48,004 bases of DNA from Legionella bononiensis (GCF_016786215.1 NZ_JADOBG010000016.1:1-48004); one strand, 5' to 3'; numbered from the stretch's first letter, positions 37,701 through 46,567 are shown. Translations and numbers: made by a program. The notes: generated by a model not told the origin, from the letters alone.

Positions 37701-37875
37701 AGTGGCTTATTTTCCTATAGTTCAGTTGGATAGTGTACAGAACAGGGCATAAATTGCAATGTTCTCAAGGGATGTTAATCATTACTCTACAAGGCCCGGT
37801 ACGTAGTCGTTTGAGCATGTTGTCAGAATGAATTGTTAACAACCCCCTTCTTTAGTGGTATGAAGTTTATAAGCG

Positions 37876-37960
37876 TGTCATCCTCTCGAATGCGGGGATT
37901 CATCCTTAAAATTAGCACCATGCCACCTTTGGCATGGATCCCCACTTTCGCGAGAATGAA
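37876..37960. repeat. Second palindromic repeat family (about 85 bp)
   Basis: Inverted arms of about 28-30 bp with several mismatches: GTCATCCTCTCGAATG..., and the complement ending CTTTCGCGAGAATGAA. They enclose a perfect inner hairpin CCATGCCA/TTGGCATGG. This is a different sequence from the main palindromic family. The remaining 301 bp gap (37701-38001) shows nothing else I can support. Confidence 0.75.
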
Positions 37961-38001
37961 GTATAAAAAAGTGAGGATAAACAACTACTATTCAGTATGA
38001 G

Positions 38002-39486
38002 CTATCTTCCGCTCAGACTAAAACAACTTGATTGGGATTGCTCATCGTTTTGCTTTGGTTGGGAAAAAAAAGTGAGTAGATTTGAGTCTTGAGCCCGTAA
38101 GTACCAAAATTTACCAATAATGCAAAACTGATTTCTATCCTTAAAATCGCCAATACCAAGTTGTCCGTTAATATTCCTTCCACTTGCAGCCAAGACAGGT
38201 TGATTGGTTCTGGTTCGCCCTATTATTATGGAGTGTCGTTCTCCTGCCACCACATCATCAACAGTTACCATTTCTGGAGGCAGATTAATCACAGTTAATT
38301 TGGATTGATTGATGTTATCTCCAGTACCTAGTTGACCAAATTCATTATATCCACATAAGGCTACCATCGGTTGGTTATTTTGGTTCCAGCCGCAAATAAT
38401 GGTGTGAAAACCTCCTGCCTCTATATTTTTGACAGTCTGCATGCCCTCCGGCAATGAAATAGGGGTAAATCGATTAGTATTTAGTAGATTGCCGGTACCC
38501 AGCTGCCCCAGGTTATTAGCGCCGCAAGTTAATACTATAGGCCTGTTGTACTGATTCAGACCTAAAATAACGCTGTGACGAATTCCTGCTTGGATATCTA
38601 CAATTTTTTTTATGCCTTCTGGTAATTGAATCAAGGTGAATTGATTACGGTTCAGTTCATCTTCGGTGCCAAGTTGACCATGACCATTTGCACCACATAC
38701 TGCCACCATTAATTGATTGTGTTTGTCCCGCCCACTAATCAGGCTATGGTAGCCACCAGCACAGATTTTATCGATGCAGATCATTTCTGTTGGCACAGTT
38801 ATCGGGGTGAAATAACTTCTTCGATCGGTATCACCGGTACCCAGTTGCCCATATTCATTATAGCCACATACTGCCACACTCAATTGATTTTCTTTCGTAC
38901 GTCCATAGAGTATAGAATGAAGACTTCCGATGACCAGATCGTCAAATGTCGCAATGTGTTCTGGTAATTTGATTGGAGTGAACTGGGTGGTATTGAATGA
39001 ATTACTTGTGTCGAGCTGTCCTTGAATATTTGTTCCATAACCAATCACCATGGGGTGATTGTCCTTGTCACGACCACAAATGACACTTAGAAAATGACTT
39101 GCCCGTACACTTTCAACACGAACCATTTCATCGGGTAATGTGATAGGAATGTAGTGTTTTTGGTTTCGATTATGCCGTGAACCCAGCTGATAGTACTCAT
39201 TTTTTCCTGTTCCAAGCAGTAAAGACCTTCCTTGTACCAGGGTAAGCAGGAAGGTGGCATCACCACCGCAGAATACTTGTAAGGAACTTAATTTTCTTTT
39301 GTTTAATTCACTATGAAACGTTTCATCTTTAAGTAGTTCTGCAGTGAGCTTGCTCAGGACTAAGACATTATAGCAATCCCTAGGCGAGGTGCAGTTTAAT
39401 GCGATTTCCAGCCAAATGTCCTTTGGGAGTGAAACAGAGTGAAGCACTTTAGAGGAACAATGTTCATTTAATTCTTTACTAAACAT
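38002..39486 (-). CDS. F-box-like and RCC1 beta-propeller protein, candidate Dot/Icm effector
   Basis: 494 residues. Residues about 19-62 (SLPKDIWLEIALNC, CYNVLVLSKLTAELL) fit an F-box: the LP start, conserved Leu/Ile spacing and the SK pair. About 85-460 contain seven RCC1 repeats, each with a GQLGTGD-type turn followed by a H(S/T)(I/V/L)I strand, enough for one complete seven-bladed propeller. Legionella RCC1 effectors such as LegG1 and PpgA act on the small GTPase Ran. F-box effectors such as AnkB and LegU1 recruit host SCF ubiquitin ligase. Combining both in one protein suggests targeting of a GTPase or other propeller-bound host protein for ubiquitination; this is inference. The C-terminal tail is polar with NDEQSQSS. 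The ATG follows AAAGGAGTG. Confidence 0.82.
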   Translation of the reverse strand: MFSKELNEHCSSKVLHSVSLPKDIWLEIALNCTSPRDCYNVLVLSKLTAELLKDETFHSELNKRKLSSLQVFCGGDATFLLTLVQGRSLLLGTGKNEYYQLGSRHNRNQKHYIPITLPDEMVRVESVRASHFLSVICGRDKDNHPMVIGYGTNIQGQLDTSNSFNTTQFTPIKLPEHIATFDDLVIGSLHSILYGRTKENQLSVAVCGYNEYGQLGTGDTDRRSYFTPITVPTEMICIDKICAGGYHSLISGRDKHNQLMVAVCGANGHGQLGTEDELNRNQFTLIQLPEGIKKIVDIQAGIRHSVILGLNQYNRPIVLTCGANNLGQLGTGNLLNTNRFTPISLPEGMQTVKNIEAGGFHTIICGWNQNNQPMVALCGYNEFGQLGTGDNINQSKLTVINLPPEMVTVDDVVAGERHSIIIGRTRTNQPVLAASGRNINGQLGIGDFKDRNQFCIIGKFWYLRAQDSNLLTFFSQPKQNDEQSQSSCFSLSGR

Positions 39487-39739
39487 GATGACACACTCCT
39501 TTGTAAGCTCTATCCAGATTCGATCTCAAGATGTCGGAAAATTGTAGAGTTGTCAATCAATTGTTGTTTAATCAGGTAAGGGTGGCTATGTAATGATCAC
39601 TTTAAAGAGCGTATTTCTGTTAAAAAATTAAAAACCTCCCGGTAAAAATAGCATTTCTGTCGAAATTTTAATTGAAAAAAATATTAAAATGAGCCCTATT
39701 CTGTATATACTGAAATAAAAACAAAAATGGATTTTTGTC

Positions 39740-40297
39740 ATGCAGAGATTGTGCAAATTAATATACAAAATAATGGGTTGGACTATTATTGGAGAATTAC
39801 CAAAGGATAAAAAATATTTGGTAATCGTTGCTCCCCATACCAGTAACTGGGATTTTTTTATCTGTTTGTGCGCGCGTTTTATTGTTGGTGTCAAGGTTAA
39901 TTTTTTGGCTAAAAGCCAATTGTTCTTTTTTCCTTTTGGACTGTTTTTAAAAGCCGTTGGAGGAGCGCCTGTTGATCGTTCCAAAAAAGGAAATCAGGTA
40001 GAGAAAGTGGTTGAATTGTTTCGTACCAGCGATGAACTTAGGTTAGGTTTAGCTCCAGAAGGAACACGCAGTCCAGTTACACGATGGAAAGAAGGTTTTT
40101 ATCACATTGCCTGTCAAGCACATATACCTATTGTTATGATAGGTCCAGATTATTCAACTCGGGAAATTCGGATACATGAACCTTTTTGGCCTACAGGAGA
40201 TATCAACAGTGATTTCCCTAAAATTATTGAGTTTTTCAGAACGATAAAAGGGTATAGACCTAAAGAGATTCCGGATTATCAACCAAAAGTTGAATAA
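39740..40297 (+). CDS. PlsC-family acyltransferase
   Basis: A short 185-residue 1-acyl-glycerol-3-phosphate acyltransferase-like protein. HTSNWD at 33-38 is the HX4D catalytic motif. GGAPVDRSKKG is the second motif, and APEGTRS with E107-G-T-R is the third. Size and motif spacing resemble the small cytoplasmic-face acyltransferases of COG0204, rather than full-length PlsC. It probably acylates a lysophospholipid or related acceptor at the inner membrane. The gene is isolated between the divergent RCC1 gene and a repeat region. The ATG at 39740 is preceded by a -10-like TATACT at 39706-39711. Confidence 0.88.
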   Translation: MQRLCKLIYKIMGWTIIGELPKDKKYLVIVAPHTSNWDFFICLCARFIVGVKVNFLAKSQLFFFPFGLFLKAVGGAPVDRSKKGNQVEKVVELFRTSDELRLGLAPEGTRSPVTRWKEGFYHIACQAHIPIVMIGPDYSTREIRIHEPFWPTGDINSDFPKIIEFFRTIKGYRPKEIPDYQPKVE

Positions 40298-40430
40298 TTG
40301 CCTCGACCTGTTATTCCGCAGTAGAAAAAAATAATACTCTCTACCAGTACGGTCATCTTTCGCACTCCGTTACTCTCCACCGTTTCGTGTCACTCAGTCA
40401 CTACGTCATCCACCGCTACTTCGCCACCCT

Positions 40431-40566
40431 CCGCACTCTGTTGCCCTCCTCACTCTGTTACCCTTCGCACTCTGTTGCCCTCCGCACTCTGTTACCCTTC
40501 GCACTCTGTTACCCTTCGCACTCTGTTACCCTTCGCACTCCGTTACCTTTCGCACTCCGTTACCTT
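40431..40566. repeat. Eight-copy 17-bp tandem array
   Basis: Eight units of exactly 17 bp, consensus TCGCACTCTGTTACCCT, with small variations. Looser copies extend upstream to about 40350. Frames through it are artefacts. The array leads directly into the inverted-repeat element at 40575. Confidence 0.93.
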
Positions 40567-40574
40567 TCGCTACT

Positions 40575-40767
40575 TCGTCACCCTCCGCGAAGGCGGAGGG
40601 TCCATGAATGGTACGTTCTATAGAGAAAAACATGGAACTATATTCTTAAGTGTATTTTGTAACTAATAATAAGAAAGGACGTTATAACAGTAAATGATGT
40701 ATAGAATGTTTGAGAGCATAAGAATAAAGCGAAGGAATGGACCCTCCGCCTTCGCGGAGGGTGACGA
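40575..40767. mobile_element. MITE-like element with 31-bp terminal inverted repeats
   Basis: Perfect inverted arms of 31 bp at 40575-40605 and 40737-40767. Each arm is itself palindromic around CCCTCCGC/GCGGAGGG. They enclose about 131 bp of AT-rich non-coding sequence. No transposase is present. Degenerate GGAGG/GGTGACGA units continue to about 40860, echoing the tandem array on the other side in inverse orientation. Together with the array this fills the 643-bp gap 40298-40940. Calling it mobile is inference from structure. Confidence 0.55.
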
Positions 40768-40890
40768 GGTGATGGAGGCTGTGGAATAGTGAAGTGGCGG
40801 AGGTGGACGAGGTGAGGGAGGCTGCGGAGTAATGAAGTGGCGGAAGGTGACGAACTGGTGAAGGATAATGAGGCGTCAGTGTTAGCTTCG

Positions 40891-40923
40891 GAAATAACCC
40901 GTATTAAAGTGAAATAATACGGG
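40891..40923 (-). terminator. Terminator of the phaC-cbpM cluster
   Basis: On the minus strand, CCCGTATTA (40923-40915) pairs with TAATACGGG (40906-40898) around an 8-base loop. TTATTTC follows. It is 18 bp beyond the cbpM stop. Confidence 0.6.
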
Positions 40924-40940
40924 CAGATGATGAAACATTT

Positions 40941-41258
40941 TTATTTAAAATGTTTTCGTAATATATCCAGTTCATTCTGCATTTTTTCAATTTTTTCCAA
41001 GAGCTCAAGTGCCAGTGCTACGCCCGGTAGATTAATTTCCAGATCTCGGTGTAAACGGAACGCGGATTCAATGCGTCGTAGGGCTTTTTGATCCATCGCG
41101 ATGTTTTTGGGATCTGTAGGTTGATCGGGAAACAATCCATATTCAATCATCTCAATGAGCAAATCTTCAGGAATATGGTATCTATGACATACTTCTACGA
41201 AGGTATAAGTGGTTGTTTCTTCAATAAGCATGCCGGTTAAATGATTATTTTTACTCAT
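40941..41258 (-). CDS. cbpM: Chaperone modulatory protein CbpM
   Basis: 105 residues with the MerR-like helical arrangement of CbpM, which binds the J-domain of CbpA and inhibits its co-chaperone and DNA-binding activity. The central RYHIPEDLLIEMIEYGLF and RRIESAFRLHRDLEINLPG are typical, and the C-terminus is a helical/coiled-coil segment (LELLEKIEKMQNELDILRK). A single base separates its ATG from the cbpA stop, so the pair is translationally linked. Confidence 0.9.
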   Translation of the reverse strand: MSKNNHLTGMLIEETTTYTFVEVCHRYHIPEDLLIEMIEYGLFPDQPTDPKNIAMDQKALRRIESAFRLHRDLEINLPGVALALELLEKIEKMQNELDILRKHFK

Positions 41259-41259
41259 G

Positions 41260-42156
41260 CTATGCTCCCATTTTCTCTCGTGGATTGAAAGGCATTACTT
41301 CCGCCATTTTTTTATACATCTCTTTTGCTGCTTCTGAGGTAGCTGGTGGAGTAATTATTTTTAATAGTACGTATTGGTTGCCAGGGGTTGCTCCTGGTAA
41401 TCCACGGTTCTTAATTCTCAGTTTTTGCCCACCTTGGGAGCCTGGGGGAATTTTTAAATCAATTTTTCCACTCAATGTGGGTACTACTACTGTAGTGCCT
41501 AAAGCGGCTTCCCAGGGAGTAATGGGCAGAGTGAGATAAATGTCATTCTCCATTACATCAAAAAGAGAGTGTTTCATTACATCTATAGTTAAAAACAGAT
41601 CACCTCTGGGACCGCCATTGATACCAGAGCCACCTTGTCCTGCCAGACGTATTTGCTGACCGGATTTTATTCCTGCGGGAATTTTAACATTTAAAGTCTG
41701 TAATTTGGTTTCTGAACCTTGATCTACCGGAACCTGCACACTTTTTACCGCACCATTAAAGGCTTCTTCCAGACTGATAGTAATTTTGCCTTGATAATTT
41801 TGACCAGTCATTGGTTGATGTTGGTATCGGGAATGACCGAATAAAGATTCAAAAAAATCACTGTCAAACTGAACATCTTGATATTGATGCTGTCTTCCTG
41901 CTCCACCATGACCTGTAGATTGATAGGATCTTTGATTGAATTCGCGATTTTTTATGTATTGATCGTATTCGGCTCTTTTAACAGGATCCCTTAGAATTTC
42001 ATAAGCTTCACCCATTTCTTTAAATTTTTCTTCAGCATCAGCTTCTTTACTGATGTCAGGGTGGTATTTACGAGCTAATTTTCGGTACGCTGTTTTGATG
42101 TCTTTATCAGAGGCATCAGGGCTTACACCCATAATTTTGTAATAGTCTTTATCCAT
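41260..42156 (-). CDS. cbpA: DnaJ-family co-chaperone CbpA
   Basis: Class II (B-type) J-protein that works with DnaK and can bind curved DNA. 298 residues. The J-domain spans 1-70 with HPD at 32-34. A glycine/glutamine-rich linker follows, then two beta-sandwich substrate-binding domains and a dimerisation tail. It has no zinc-finger cysteine repeats, as expected for CbpA rather than DnaJ. It is 17 bp downstream of ackA on the same strand, with AAAGAGAAC before the ATG, and is followed immediately by its inhibitor gene cbpM. Confidence 0.94.
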   Translation of the reverse strand: MDKDYYKIMGVSPDASDKDIKTAYRKLARKYHPDISKEADAEEKFKEMGEAYEILRDPVKRAEYDQYIKNREFNQRSYQSTGHGGAGRQHQYQDVQFDSDFFESLFGHSRYQHQPMTGQNYQGKITISLEEAFNGAVKSVQVPVDQGSETKLQTLNVKIPAGIKSGQQIRLAGQGGSGINGGPRGDLFLTIDVMKHSLFDVMENDIYLTLPITPWEAALGTTVVVPTLSGKIDLKIPPGSQGGQKLRIKNRGLPGATPGNQYVLLKIITPPATSEAAKEMYKKMAEVMPFNPREKMGA

Positions 42157-42173
42157 ATTATTGTTCTCTTTAC

Positions 42174-43292
42174 TTACATTGTACGCAAGAGGTCTAATGC
42201 ATGCATAGCCATCATTTTCTCTTCATTTGCCGGAATAATCAGGACAGAAAACGGTCTCAGAACTTCGAGTCGAGCAAGGATATTCGTTCTAATTATTTCT
42301 GAATTTTCACCTATTCCACCAGTGAATACAATACCATCAACACCACCAAGGGAAATTGCCATCATTCCCATAAATTGAGCTGTTTTAAGACAAAAATAAT
42401 CCAGTGCGAATTGAGCTTTTTCATCCTGACTTTCTTGTAATTCCTTGACGTTATTGGTTAGTCCGGATAATCCAAGCAGACCTGAATCATTATAAAGTAT
42501 TTGTTCAACATCAGAAGGAGATAAACCTAATTCCCTGATCATGTAGGTAATCGCGCCGGGATCCAGACTGCCGCATCGTGTGCCCATGGGTAGCCCATCC
42601 AGTGCCGTTAATCCCATAGTGGTATCTATACTGACGCCCTTATGCATGGCACATAAGCTGGCACCATTGCCCAAGTGAGCTGTTATAATCCGACCTTGAG
42701 CCAATTGCGTATGTTTATTTTTTAAGGTATGGGCTATCCATTCATAAGAAAGACCATGAAATCCATACCGTCTGATCCCTTGTTCCTGGAGATATTGAGG
42801 CAGGGCATATACTGTAAATAAAGGACTGTGCTGAGCGTGAAACGCTGTATCAAAACAGGCGATTTGGGGTAATTGGGGGAACATACGATGAATAATTTCT
42901 ATAGCGACCAGGTTATGCGGTTGATGCAGCGGTGCCAAAGGATTAAGTTGTTTTAACTGGTTGAATATATCCTTTGTAACCAGGACACTTTGGGGGAATT
43001 GAACACCACCATGCACAACACGGTGAGCCACAGCACTGACTGTCCAGTTGTTTTGGTGATTTATCCAGTCGAGTATTTCCTGAATTGATTGTATATGGTT
43101 AAAATCAATCGCAAGTGATTTAACTGTTTTTTGCTCGGGTTGAGTTTCATTGCAAGCGGAAAATTGGGGTTCTGTACCTAAGTCGGATATTTTACCATGA
43201 GCCAGTGATGTCAGTTCTGACGTATTGGTAAATACCTGAAATTTTACGCTGGAAGATCCTGAGTTAAGGATTAATAAAACGGAATCCGTCAT
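42174..43292 (-). CDS. ackA: Acetate kinase
   Basis: Converts acetyl phosphate and ADP to acetate and ATP, reversibly; propionate or butyrate may also be accepted. 372 residues with the ASKHA-fold motifs: NSGSSSVKF at 10-18, HRVVHGG, FDTAFH, HLGNGAS, GTRCGSLDPG and FTGGIGENS. It overlaps the upstream maoC/pta gene by 4 bp (ATGA). With the phosphotransacetylase domain upstream it makes a complete acyl-CoA to acyl-phosphate to acid route. Confidence 0.95.
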   Translation of the reverse strand: MTDSVLLILNSGSSSVKFQVFTNTSELTSLAHGKISDLGTEPQFSACNETQPEQKTVKSLAIDFNHIQSIQEILDWINHQNNWTVSAVAHRVVHGGVQFPQSVLVTKDIFNQLKQLNPLAPLHQPHNLVAIEIIHRMFPQLPQIACFDTAFHAQHSPLFTVYALPQYLQEQGIRRYGFHGLSYEWIAHTLKNKHTQLAQGRIITAHLGNGASLCAMHKGVSIDTTMGLTALDGLPMGTRCGSLDPGAITYMIRELGLSPSDVEQILYNDSGLLGLSGLTNNVKELQESQDEKAQFALDYFCLKTAQFMGMMAISLGGVDGIVFTGGIGENSEIIRTNILARLEVLRPFSVLIIPANEEKMMAMHALDLLRTM

Positions 43293-44695
43293 TTTATTTT
43301 TCCTGCTTTTCTGGCTGCTGCAATTTTAACCGCTACTGCGCAAGATAACAATCGAGTTCTTAATGAGTCAGCCCTGCTTGCTAAGATGATCGGGACGCGC
43401 GCTCCCAACACAATACCCGCGGCATCGGCATGGCCCAGAAAGGACAGTTGTTTCGCAAGGATGTTTCCAGATTCAATTTCTGGTACCAGCAATATATCAG
43501 CATCACCCGCTACAGGGGATAGTATATCTTTATCAATAGCAGCCTGTTTGTTAATCGCATTATCAAAAGCCAGGGGCCCATCTAAAATACCGTCACAAAT
43601 TTGTCCTCGATCAGCCATTTTACAAAGAATAGCCGCATCTACAGTAGCTTGCATTTTAGGATTTACGGTTTCAACTGCAGCAAGTATGGCGACTTTGGGC
43701 TTATGTTCATTACCAAACAAAATCCGCCAAAGGTTGATGGCATTTTGACAAATATCCGCTTTGTCTGCGGCATTAGGAGATATATTGATTGCCGCGTCGG
43801 TAATCAGGAGAGGCTTGTGATAGGTAGGCACATCCATCACATAAACATGGCTGATTCGATACTTGGTACGTAATCCGGATGTTACAGGAACTATAGCGGA
43901 CATTAATTCATCAGTATGCAGCGCTCCTTTCATTATTGCATCCACTTTACATGCGGAAGCAAGCTCCACCGCTTTAATAGCCGCAGCATTACTGTGCTCT
44001 GTATCAATAATCTCCCATTGAGACAGATCTATGTGGGCTTCCTTTGCGGCAATTTTTATTTTTTTTATAGGACCGATTAAAACAGGAGTGATCAACCCCG
44101 CTTTGACAGAATCATCGACTGCTTCCAATACATTGGCAGTGACCGGGTGAACTACAGCCGTCTTGATAGGGGGGAGATCGCGACAGGATTCTATGGTGGC
44201 GTTAAAATGATCGTGACTCAGGATTTCAACATGAGGCAAGGAGATACGTGGTACTTTCAATTTTTTAACGGGAGCAATTACTTTAGCAAGTCCTTCAACG
44301 CTAACTTCTCCTTTTTGATTGACGCCCGTACAGTCAAAATTGACAATTTTTGTTGTGTCATCCTTGTCGCGTACTACTATAGTCAGGGTTAATTCATCAC
44401 CAATACGTACGGGGTGTTTGAATTGGATGTCTTGCTCCAGATAAATTGTTCCTGGCCCTGGTAATACTGTGCCCAATAGAGTGGATATAAGTGCTCCAGA
44501 CCACATGCCATGTCCCACTACTCCATGAAAAATATCACTTTGAGCGTAATTAGGATCCATGTGAGCGGGATTCACATCTCCGGACATCGCCGCAAATAAA
44601 TTGATGTCATTTTGTGTTAAAGTTCTCACTAATGTCGCTTTTCGTCCTAAAGTGAGTTCATCAAAGGTGACGTTTTCAAGAAATTCGTTATCCAT
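43289..44695 (-). CDS. Bifunctional MaoC-type enoyl-CoA hydratase / phosphate acyltransferase
   Basis: A two-domain fusion of about 468 residues. The N-terminal 140 residues form a hot-dog MaoC hydratase with the catalytic GDVNPAHMD motif (Asp/His) and FHGVVGHGMWSGALIS. The rest is a phosphotransacetylase/phosphotransbutyrylase domain (VHPVTANVLEAV, MKGALHTDELMSA, ITDAAINISP, LDGPLAFDNAIN). The hydratase would supply or consume (R)-3-hydroxyacyl-CoA next to a PHA synthase, and the transferase supplies acyl phosphate for AckA. ATG at 44695 is chosen because AGAGG lies 6 bp upstream. An in-frame ATG at 44710 overlapping the phaC stop has no site. Confidence 0.93.
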   Translation of the reverse strand: MDNEFLENVTFDELTLGRKATLVRTLTQNDINLFAAMSGDVNPAHMDPNYAQSDIFHGVVGHGMWSGALISTLLGTVLPGPGTIYLEQDIQFKHPVRIGDELTLTIVVRDKDDTTKIVNFDCTGVNQKGEVSVEGLAKVIAPVKKLKVPRISLPHVEILSHDHFNATIESCRDLPPIKTAVVHPVTANVLEAVDDSVKAGLITPVLIGPIKKIKIAAKEAHIDLSQWEIIDTEHSNAAAIKAVELASACKVDAIMKGALHTDELMSAIVPVTSGLRTKYRISHVYVMDVPTYHKPLLITDAAINISPNAADKADICQNAINLWRILFGNEHKPKVAILAAVETVNPKMQATVDAAILCKMADRGQICDGILDGPLAFDNAINKQAAIDKDILSPVAGDADILLVPEIESGNILAKQLSFLGHADAAGIVLGARVPIILASRADSLRTRLLSCAVAVKIAAARKAGKIK

Positions 44696-44706
44696 TTTAT
44701 CCTCTA

Positions 44707-46461
44707 TCATTTCTGTAAGACATATTCTCCTGGAGCATCAGGGAGTTTTTTATCGAGTTTGGGAGGAGTCACGAGTTGAGGCGATGAATGTTGTATTAAC
44801 CAATTATGCCATGCCGTCCACCATGAACCTGTTTCAGTTGCCGCTTCATTTAACCAGGTTGTCGGATCAAGATAGGTTGAATCTTTTTTCCTTTCGCGAA
44901 TCAGATAGGATCGACCTTCATGCCCCGGTTCACTGACGATTCCAGCATTGTGACCGCCATTGGTCAAGACAAAGGTAATGTCGCTATTAATTAATAGATG
45001 AGTTTTATAAACAGATTTCCAGGGCGCTACGTGATCTTTTTCTGTGCTGACTACAAATGCGGGTAAATGAATGTTTTCTGCGACTATATGTTTCCCTTCA
45101 ATTGAAAATCGTCCTTCAGCAAAATCATTGTTAAGAAATAATTGTTCCAGATATTCGCTGTGCATTTTATAGGGCATTCGAGTTGCATCAGCGTTCCAGG
45201 CAAGTAGGGCTATCATTCCTCTTTGAGTACCATGCATGTAATCCTGAACCATTTTAGACCAAATCAAATCATAGGATCGTAGCATCTGAAAAGTTCCTGC
45301 CATTTGTTTTGTATCCAGATAGCCCTGATCCCACATCATGCTTTTTAAGAAGGATACTTCACTTTTAGTAATAAAAAGTAGCAATTCACCTGCTTCAGTA
45401 AAATCTCCCTGTGCCGCGAGAAGTGTCAAGCTTTTAAGACGAACATCATGGTTTTGTGCCAACGCAGCAGCGGTGATCATGGCCAGGGTACCACCCAGGC
45501 AATATCCCATTAAGTGAATTTTTATATTTGGTCTGGCTTTTGATACAGCATCAATTGCTGCCATCGCACCCAAGCGGTAGTAATCATCTAATCCCAGATT
45601 TCTATCTTCCTTGGTTGGATTTCGCCATGATACGATAAAAACAGTATGCCCTTGTTTGGTGAGCCAGTTCACCATAGAATTATCGGGAAGCAGATCAAGG
45701 ATGTAATATTTCATTATCCAGGCGGGTAAAATAAGAATCGGTTCTTTATATACTTTCTCGGTTTGAGCTTCATACTGAATTAACTCAATCAGATGATTTT
45801 TAAATACTATCTTTCCTTTAGTTACAGCAACTCGTTGCCCTGGAATAAAATGCTCAACTCCAGCAGGAGGGGAACCCGTCAACTTTTCAGTAAAATCCTG
45901 TATGGCCAGCTCAGTTCCACGAATTAAATTTGCCCCCATCGTACGCATAGTTTCTTGAAGTAGATCAGGATTGGTCAGGACGAAGTTAGATGGTGATAAA
46001 GCATCCAGAATTTGTCTCAAGCGAAATGATACAGTGCGTTTTACGTGTGCTGGTAAACCAGGTACACTGTTTGTTGATTGTAAACTCCATTCTTCAAGCT
46101 GAAGAAAGAGCTCTGCCCACAAGCGCCACGGATAATAACTCCAATTTTCTGTATGAAATCGAACGTCTTTCCCATTTTCCGGTTTATCTTGGGTGACAAG
46201 ATTCGAGATCATATCCTGTGCATGAAGCAGGGGGAAGAGAGTCAGTTGAGTCATTGTTCCTGGGGATTGTAACAGTTGGGCAATCCAAGAATAATGAGCT
46301 GTTAACAAAGCAGCAGGACTAATGCCAGCAGTGAGTTTCCCCAGCTTCGCTTGGTATAGTTTATCAATAATGCTAAAAATAGTATCCTGCTCATTGGAAT
46401 CACCATTGGTATCCTGTTGTTGATTCGGATCTGATTGGGTGATGTTCTTCTCTTTTTTCAT
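44707..46461 (-). CDS. phaC: Polyhydroxyalkanoate synthase (class I type)
   Basis: Polymerises (R)-3-hydroxyacyl-CoA into storage granules, a well-known reserve of transmissive Legionella. 584 residues, alpha/beta hydrolase. The nucleophile C321 sits in GYCLGG, with D475 in STEKDHVAPW and H503 in NGGHNAGIV. The segment ending RMPYKMHSEYL and the N-terminal NFVLTNPDLLQETM are class I/II signatures. The first 30 residues are Gln/Asp/Asn-rich and variable. It is the first gene of a five-gene minus-strand cluster, diverging from the hemolysin III gene. Confidence 0.95.
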   Translation of the reverse strand: MKKEKNITQSDPNQQQDTNGDSNEQDTIFSIIDKLYQAKLGKLTAGISPAALLTAHYSWIAQLLQSPGTMTQLTLFPLLHAQDMISNLVTQDKPENGKDVRFHTENWSYYPWRLWAELFLQLEEWSLQSTNSVPGLPAHVKRTVSFRLRQILDALSPSNFVLTNPDLLQETMRTMGANLIRGTELAIQDFTEKLTGSPPAGVEHFIPGQRVAVTKGKIVFKNHLIELIQYEAQTEKVYKEPILILPAWIMKYYILDLLPDNSMVNWLTKQGHTVFIVSWRNPTKEDRNLGLDDYYRLGAMAAIDAVSKARPNIKIHLMGYCLGGTLAMITAAALAQNHDVRLKSLTLLAAQGDFTEAGELLLFITKSEVSFLKSMMWDQGYLDTKQMAGTFQMLRSYDLIWSKMVQDYMHGTQRGMIALLAWNADATRMPYKMHSEYLEQLFLNNDFAEGRFSIEGKHIVAENIHLPAFVVSTEKDHVAPWKSVYKTHLLINSDITFVLTNGGHNAGIVSEPGHEGRSYLIRERKKDSTYLDPTTWLNEAATETGSWWTAWHNWLIQHSSPQLVTPPKLDKKLPDAPGEYVLQK

Positions 46462-46512
46462 ACACTACATCCTGTAGGGGCTGATTTATAAAAAGTAGTA
46501 TAGCAGTATTCC

Positions 46513-46518
46513 ATTATA
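46513..46518 (-). promoter_or_regulatory. Possible -10 box of the phaC cluster
   Basis: A perfect TATAAT on the minus strand, 52 bp upstream of the phaC start, without a recognisable -35 box. Confidence 0.3.
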
Positions 46519-46538
46519 ACTACCTGACTGTAGAATTC

Positions 46539-46567
46539 TTGACACATGTGTTACTATTCTTTCAAAT
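46539..46567 (+). promoter_or_regulatory. Sigma-70-type promoter of the hemolysin III gene
   Basis: Perfect TTGACA at 46539-46544, 17-bp spacer, TCAAAT (four of six) at 46562-46567, about 48 bp before the start codon. Confidence 0.5.

Noticed and set aside
39628..39984. 118-codon minus-strand frame
   Set aside because: Overlaps the PlsC-type gene, whose HX4D and EGTR motifs identify the real coding strand.
40387..40666. Frames encoding repeated LRTLLPFALCYPSHSV-type peptides
   Set aside because: They are translations of the 17-bp tandem array and the inverted-repeat arm.
43386..43748. 120-codon plus-strand frame
   Set aside because: Antisense shadow of the MaoC/phosphotransacetylase gene.
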